Shown: positions 14,414 through 16,877 of the stretch, in pieces
Numbering within the stretch: the first letter of the stretch is position 1
Layout: every line of letters begins with the position of its first letter
DNA from: Treponema sp.
GTDB taxonomy: Bacteria > Spirochaetota > Spirochaetia > Treponematales > Breznakiellaceae
Reading direction: 5' to 3'
DNA length: 16,877 bases
Assembly: GCA_031275515.1 (NCBI GenBank)
Contig: JAISOQ010000299.1
Span: forward strand, 1 to 16,877
Notes under the pieces: generated by a model
Told to the model about the DNA's origin: nothing
The model's database searches: none
The model's input: only the letters and a program-made list of their open reading frames with translations
Translations under genes and position numbers: made by a program

Positions 14414-14530
14414 ATGAAACACTGGAGAGGAATTATATTCCTAGTGATACCTGCGAAAACATCTGGGGGAACCCCCGTCTTACATATCCCGCCCGGCGCG
14501 CCGGCTCTGAAGAGGGCTCTGGAATCATGA
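14414..14530 (+). pseudogene. 38-codon ORF, possible deletion remnant of a znuA-type binding-protein gene (or leader peptide)
   Basis: An ATG at 14414 follows a strong GAGGAG (14401-14406) by 7 bases, the best ribosome-binding site in this locus. The 38-residue product starts like a secreted protein (MKHWRGIIFLVI) and ends in ALKRALES, which resembles the C-terminal helix of many zinc-binding proteins; the middle is Pro/Gly-rich. Its TGA overlaps the next ATG (ATGA), so it is translationally coupled to the ATPase gene. It occupies the slot where znuA precedes znuC in znuA-znuC-znuB loci. I therefore suspect an internal deletion that left the two ends of znuA. A functional leader peptide that couples translation is the alternative. 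Confidence 0.45.
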
Positions 14531-15237
14531 CGGTTCTTTCCTGCCGGGATGTTTCATTTGCCTACGAGGGAAATACCGTTCTCAGGGACCTGAATTTTAC
14601 CCTGGAAGAAGGGGATTACCTTTGGGTCATCGGGGAAAACGGTTCCGGAAAAAGTACCCTTATCCAGGGCATCCTGGGATTGAAGAAGCCCGGCTCCGGG
14701 ACGATAGCCCTGGGGGGCGAGCTTACGTCCAGGGAAGTAGGATACCTCCCGCAGCAAATGCCGGGACGCCAGGATTTTCCCGCCGGAGTCTACGAAGTCG
14801 TTCTTTCGGGGAGACTGGGGAAACGGGCCTTTTATCCCTTTTACACCCGCCGGGACAAACAGATTGCGGAGGAAAACCTGACCCGCCTGGGAATAGGGGA
14901 TTTGCGGAACCGGTGTTACCGGGAACTCTCAGGCGGCCAGCAGCGGCGGGCGCTTTTGGCCCGTTCCCTCTGCGCCGGTTCCCGGCTCCTCGTCCTGGAC
15001 GAGCCCGCGGCGGGTCTCGATCCCCTGGTCACCCCGGAACTCTACCGCCTCATTGAAAAGATAAACCGGGAGGCCGGCCTTACGGTCATCATGGTTTCCC
15101 ATGATATTCAGGGCGCCCTGCGCTACGCCTCCTGCATACTCCATCTGAAAAACGAACAGCTCTTCTTCGGGAAGCCGGAGGATTACAAAAAATCCGAAGC
15201 CGGGAAGAATTTTTTGGGGGACAGCGCCAATGATTGA
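14527..15237 (+). CDS. znuC: Zinc/manganese-type ABC transporter ATPase (ZnuC/TroB family)
   Basis: Cytoplasmic ATPase that should drive import of a divalent metal through the permease encoded next. The 236 residues carry Walker A GENGSGKST (36-44), a Q-loop at GYLPQQ (72-77), the signature LSGGQQRR (134-141), Walker B LLVLDEP (154-160), a D-loop (GLDP) and the switch histidine H192 (VSHD). The stretch PAGVYEVVLSGRLGKR (85-100) is typical of the metal-transport subgroup. I chose ATG 14527, overlapping the stop of the 38-codon ORF, with GAAGAGGG about 10 bases upstream; a TTG-initiated extension to 14353 would run through the terminator hairpin and lacks homology-like content. The stop overlaps the permease start by 8 bases. 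Zinc versus manganese cannot be decided from sequence. Confidence 0.9.
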   Translation: MTVLSCRDVSFAYEGNTVLRDLNFTLEEGDYLWVIGENGSGKSTLIQGILGLKKPGSGTIALGGELTSREVGYLPQQMPGRQDFPAGVYEVVLSGRLGKRAFYPFYTRRDKQIAEENLTRLGIGDLRNRCYRELSGGQQRRALLARSLCAGSRLLVLDEPAAGLDPLVTPELYRLIEKINREAGLTVIMVSHDIQGALRYASCILHLKNEQLFFGKPEDYKKSEAGKNFLGDSAND

Positions 15238-16084
15238 ATTACTTCTGGAAATGTTTTCCTACACGTTTCTTGTCAGGGCGGTTGTCGTCGGGTTCCTGGT
15301 ATCCCTGTGCGCCAGCCTCCTGGGGGTCAGCCTGGTTCTAAAACGCTACTCCATGATAGGGGACGGCCTTTCCCATGTGGGGTTCGGAACGCTGGCCATC
15401 GCCACGGCTATGAACGCCGCTCCCCTTACGGTGTCTATTCCCGTGGTAGTGGCCGCGGCCTTCTTCCTCCTCAGGTTGAGCGAGAACCATAAGATCCGGG
15501 GGGACGCCGCCATTGCCATGATCTCCTCCGGCGCTCTGGCTGTAGGGGTAATGGTGATCTCCGTGACCACCGGGATGAATACGGATGTGTGCAACTACCT
15601 TTTCGGCAGCATCCTGGCTATGAGTAAAAGCGACGTTACCCTGAGCGTTATTCTCTCCGTGACGGTATTGACCCTCTTTGTACTCTGTTACAACAGGATC
15701 TTCGCGGTCACCTTTGACGAAAACTTCGCCAAGGCTACGGGTACAAAAACCGGGATCTACACCATGCTCATCGCCTTTCTCACCGCCATCACCATAGTTC
15801 TTGGAATGAGGATGATGGGAGCCATGCTCATATCAAGCCTCATCATCTTTCCCGCCCTCACCTCCATGCGTATCTGCAAGAGGTTCAAAACAGTAACCCT
15901 GAGTTCCGCACTGGTTTCGGTGATCTGTTTTTTTATCGGCGTGACGCTTTCTTACCTCTTCGCCGTGCCGACCGGGGCCAGCGTGGTGCTCTGCAACATC
16001 CTGGCCTTCTTTATCTTTTGGGGCATAGCCCGGGGCCATGCCCTGATTAAAAGGACTAAACGAAATGAAAACCGCTGGAAATGA
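15230..16084 (+). CDS. znuB: Zinc/manganese-type ABC transporter permease (ZnuB/TroC family)
   Basis: Integral inner-membrane channel subunit of the metal importer. The 284 residues form about eight or nine hydrophobic segments, with little hydrophilic sequence between them, as in the ABC-3 permease family. Characteristic elements are LLGVSLVLKRYSMIGDGLSH (30-49), which fits the LGxxLVLRRxSLxGDxLSH signature at the ATPase interface, the helix pair around 100-130 (FGSILAMS 125-132), and RMMGAMLISSLIIFPALTSM (194-213), equivalent to the usual SLLIxPAATA segment. A GGGGGA lies before the ATG, which overlaps the znuC stop by 8 bases. The C-terminus is short and basic. It overlaps the lipoprotein gene by 20 bases, so the three genes are one transcription unit. 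Confidence 0.9.
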   Translation: MIELLLEMFSYTFLVRAVVVGFLVSLCASLLGVSLVLKRYSMIGDGLSHVGFGTLAIATAMNAAPLTVSIPVVVAAAFFLLRLSENHKIRGDAAIAMISSGALAVGVMVISVTTGMNTDVCNYLFGSILAMSKSDVTLSVILSVTVLTLFVLCYNRIFAVTFDENFAKATGTKTGIYTMLIAFLTAITIVLGMRMMGAMLISSLIIFPALTSMRICKRFKTVTLSSALVSVICFFIGVTLSYLFAVPTGASVVLCNILAFFIFWGIARGHALIKRTKRNENRWK

Positions 16085-16718
16085 ATTACGATTAGCAGGA
16101 ATCCCGGAGCATACATGGCGCGGCATCTTTGCCTGCCTGCTGCTTGCCGTCTTAGCCGGCTGCGGTCCCGGCGCCGCAGTTCAGCGCAACGCCGCCGGGA
16201 CCAGATCGGTAGCCCTGCCGGATTCGGGGACGGCGGACACCGCCGGTATCAAAGCGGTAACCCTGCCGGATGCGGGCAGCCGGGATTTGGGGACGGCGGA
16301 CGCCGGCATCCAGGGCGGCGCGGCGGCTGGGGGGGCAGCGGATTCTGTCTTTGAAATAAAAGAAAAGATGTTCATCGCCCAGACCAACGATGTCTACCTT
16401 AACCCGGAAGACTATATGGGAAAGACCATCAAGCTGGAAGGGCTCTTCAAATCTTATGCTGTAGAGGCATACGGCACTTCCTACTGCTTTGTGATTCGCT
16501 ATGGGCCCGGCTGCTGCGGCAACGACGGGAGCGCCGGGTTTGAGGTAGCCTGGGACGGGGGGTCTGTTTCAGAAAATCCCTATCCCGAGGAGGACGCCTG
16601 GGTGGAAGCAACCGGGATCTTGAAATCTTACGAGGAAGACGGCTTCCCCTATTTATACCTCGCCCTTTCGGCCCTCAATGTAAAAGAGGATCGGGGTGCG
16701 GAATTTGTCTCCCAATAA
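16065..16718 (+). CDS. Lipoprotein with a Cys-Cys domain resembling the DUF1980/YcgQ (TIGR03943) C-terminal region
   Basis: A 217-residue predicted lipoprotein. A polar N-terminus and hydrophobic stretch (about 20-31) lead to the lipobox LAGC, with C33 as the lipidated residue. Residues 34-95 are an Ala/Gly-rich spacer with an imperfect internal repeat (ALPDSGTADTAG, TLPDAGS...GTADAG). The folded domain is about 96-215: a beta-rich pattern containing NPEDYMGKTIKLEGLFKS (113-130), RYGPGCCGNDG (145-155) and DAWVEATGILKSYEEDG (177-193). This order (GKxIxLxG, a CC pair, WVxxxG) resembles what I recall of the C-terminal part of DUF1980 proteins such as B. subtilis YcgQ. C141, C150 and C151 could bind metal. 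It starts inside znuB (20-base overlap, AAGGA upstream), so it is probably made with the importer and may capture or pass metal. It is not a ZnuA-type protein. Confidence 0.7.
   Translation: MKTAGNELRLAGIPEHTWRGIFACLLLAVLAGCGPGAAVQRNAAGTRSVALPDSGTADTAGIKAVTLPDAGSRDLGTADAGIQGGAAAGGAADSVFEIKEKMFIAQTNDVYLNPEDYMGKTIKLEGLFKSYAVEAYGTSYCFVIRYGPGCCGNDGSAGFEVAWDGGSVSENPYPEEDAWVEATGILKSYEEDGFPYLYLALSALNVKEDRGAEFVSQ
16209..16310 (+). repeat. Imperfect tandem duplication in the lipoprotein spacer
   Basis: Two related units, about 16209-16250 and 16257-16310, share CCCTGCCGGAT and GGGACGGCGGAC elements and both encode a (A/T)LPD(S/A)G ... GTAD(T/A)AGI pattern. The second contains a 12-base insertion. They lie in the low-complexity linker between the lipidated cysteine and the folded domain, where length changes are usually tolerated. 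Confidence 0.55.
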
Positions 16719-16785
16719 GCCGGGGCGTCATCTCTATGCTCTGGGACAGGGGCTGAATGAGGGGGGAGGGAAAACCGGTCTTTTC

Positions 16786-16858
16786 AGCCATCTTTCGGAA
16801 TCGAACCGAAGACCTCATGATTACAAGTCAAGTGCTCTACCGACTGAGCTAAGATGGC
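16786..16858 (-). tRNA. tRNA-Thr (anticodon TGT)
   Basis: A complete cloverleaf reads on the minus strand: acceptor stem GCCATCT/AGATGGC (7 bp), D stem GCTC/GAGC, an anticodon stem with one T-T mismatch at the second pair, loop CTTGTAA with anticodon TGT (reads ACA and related Thr codons), a 5-base variable region, and a perfect T stem TTCGG/CCGAA with loop TTCGATT. The discriminator base is T and the CCA end is not encoded. The 67 bases between it and the lipoprotein stop hold no gene; a short weak hairpin (GAAAA/TTTTC) directly follows the tRNA. Confidence 0.95.
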
Positions 16859-16877
16859 GTTTTCCTGAGTGAAAGAT

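Noticed and set aside
14353..14526. N-terminal extension of the ZnuC-type ATPase from a TTG at 14353
   Set aside because: It would run through the hairpin and T-run at 14346-14392, has no ribosome-binding site and does not resemble ABC ATPase sequence. The ATG at 14527 gives the normal family N-terminus.
16751..16789. Inverted repeat GGCTGAA/TTCAGCC spanning the tRNA 3' end
   Set aside because: One arm is mostly the tRNA acceptor strand, which pairs within the tRNA, and no T-run follows; likely chance.
1..16877. CRISPR array, insertion sequence, prophage or integrative element
   Set aside because: No regularly spaced repeats, transposase, integrase or phage genes are visible. The only tandem repeats are short coding repeats in lptG, infB and the lipoprotein gene.

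Overview
The window looks like spirochaete chromosome, most likely a Treponema-type organism of fairly high G+C. The main support is gene order: rimP-nusA-infB-rbfA-truB-ribF-rpsO-pnp-dut-lptF-lptG-tgt on one strand is the arrangement I recall from treponemes, and the proteins look spirochaetal. The species is not identifiable by eye.

Layout. Bases 3-143 are the tail of an unrecognised plus-strand gene, followed by a strong inverted repeat in a short convergent gap. Bases 253-13888 are a nearly gapless block of twelve minus-strand genes. In order of transcription they make ribosome maturation and transcription/translation factors (RimP, NusA, IF-2, RbfA, TruB), FAD synthesis (RibF), ribosomal protein S15, RNA decay (PNPase), dUTPase, the two LptF/LptG-type envelope permeases, and tRNA-guanine transglycosylase. 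Many junctions overlap or are only a few bases long. A near-consensus promoter (13962-13990) precedes rimP, and a hairpin with a T-tract sits between that promoter and the rimP start. A second terminator-like hairpin separates rpsO from pnp.

Bases 13984-16718 form a divergent plus-strand locus that looks devoted to zinc or a related metal. It has a small two-helix membrane protein with a His/Cys cluster, a terminator-like hairpin, a 38-codon ORF that may be the scar of a deleted substrate-binding-protein gene, a ZnuC-type ATPase, a ZnuB-type permease and a lipoprotein with a Cys-Cys domain. No complete ZnuA-type binding protein is present. The two divergent promoters appear to share one -35 site. 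The window ends with a minus-strand tRNA-Thr(TGT).

The best candidates for something undescribed are the zinc-type locus without a normal binding protein (small Cys protein plus Cys-Cys lipoprotein), the zinc ribbon at the C-terminus of NusA, the hairpin in the leader of the rimP-nusA operon, and a RibF that has lost recognisable riboflavin-kinase motifs. All functional statements come from reading the sequence and from memory of families; no search was run.
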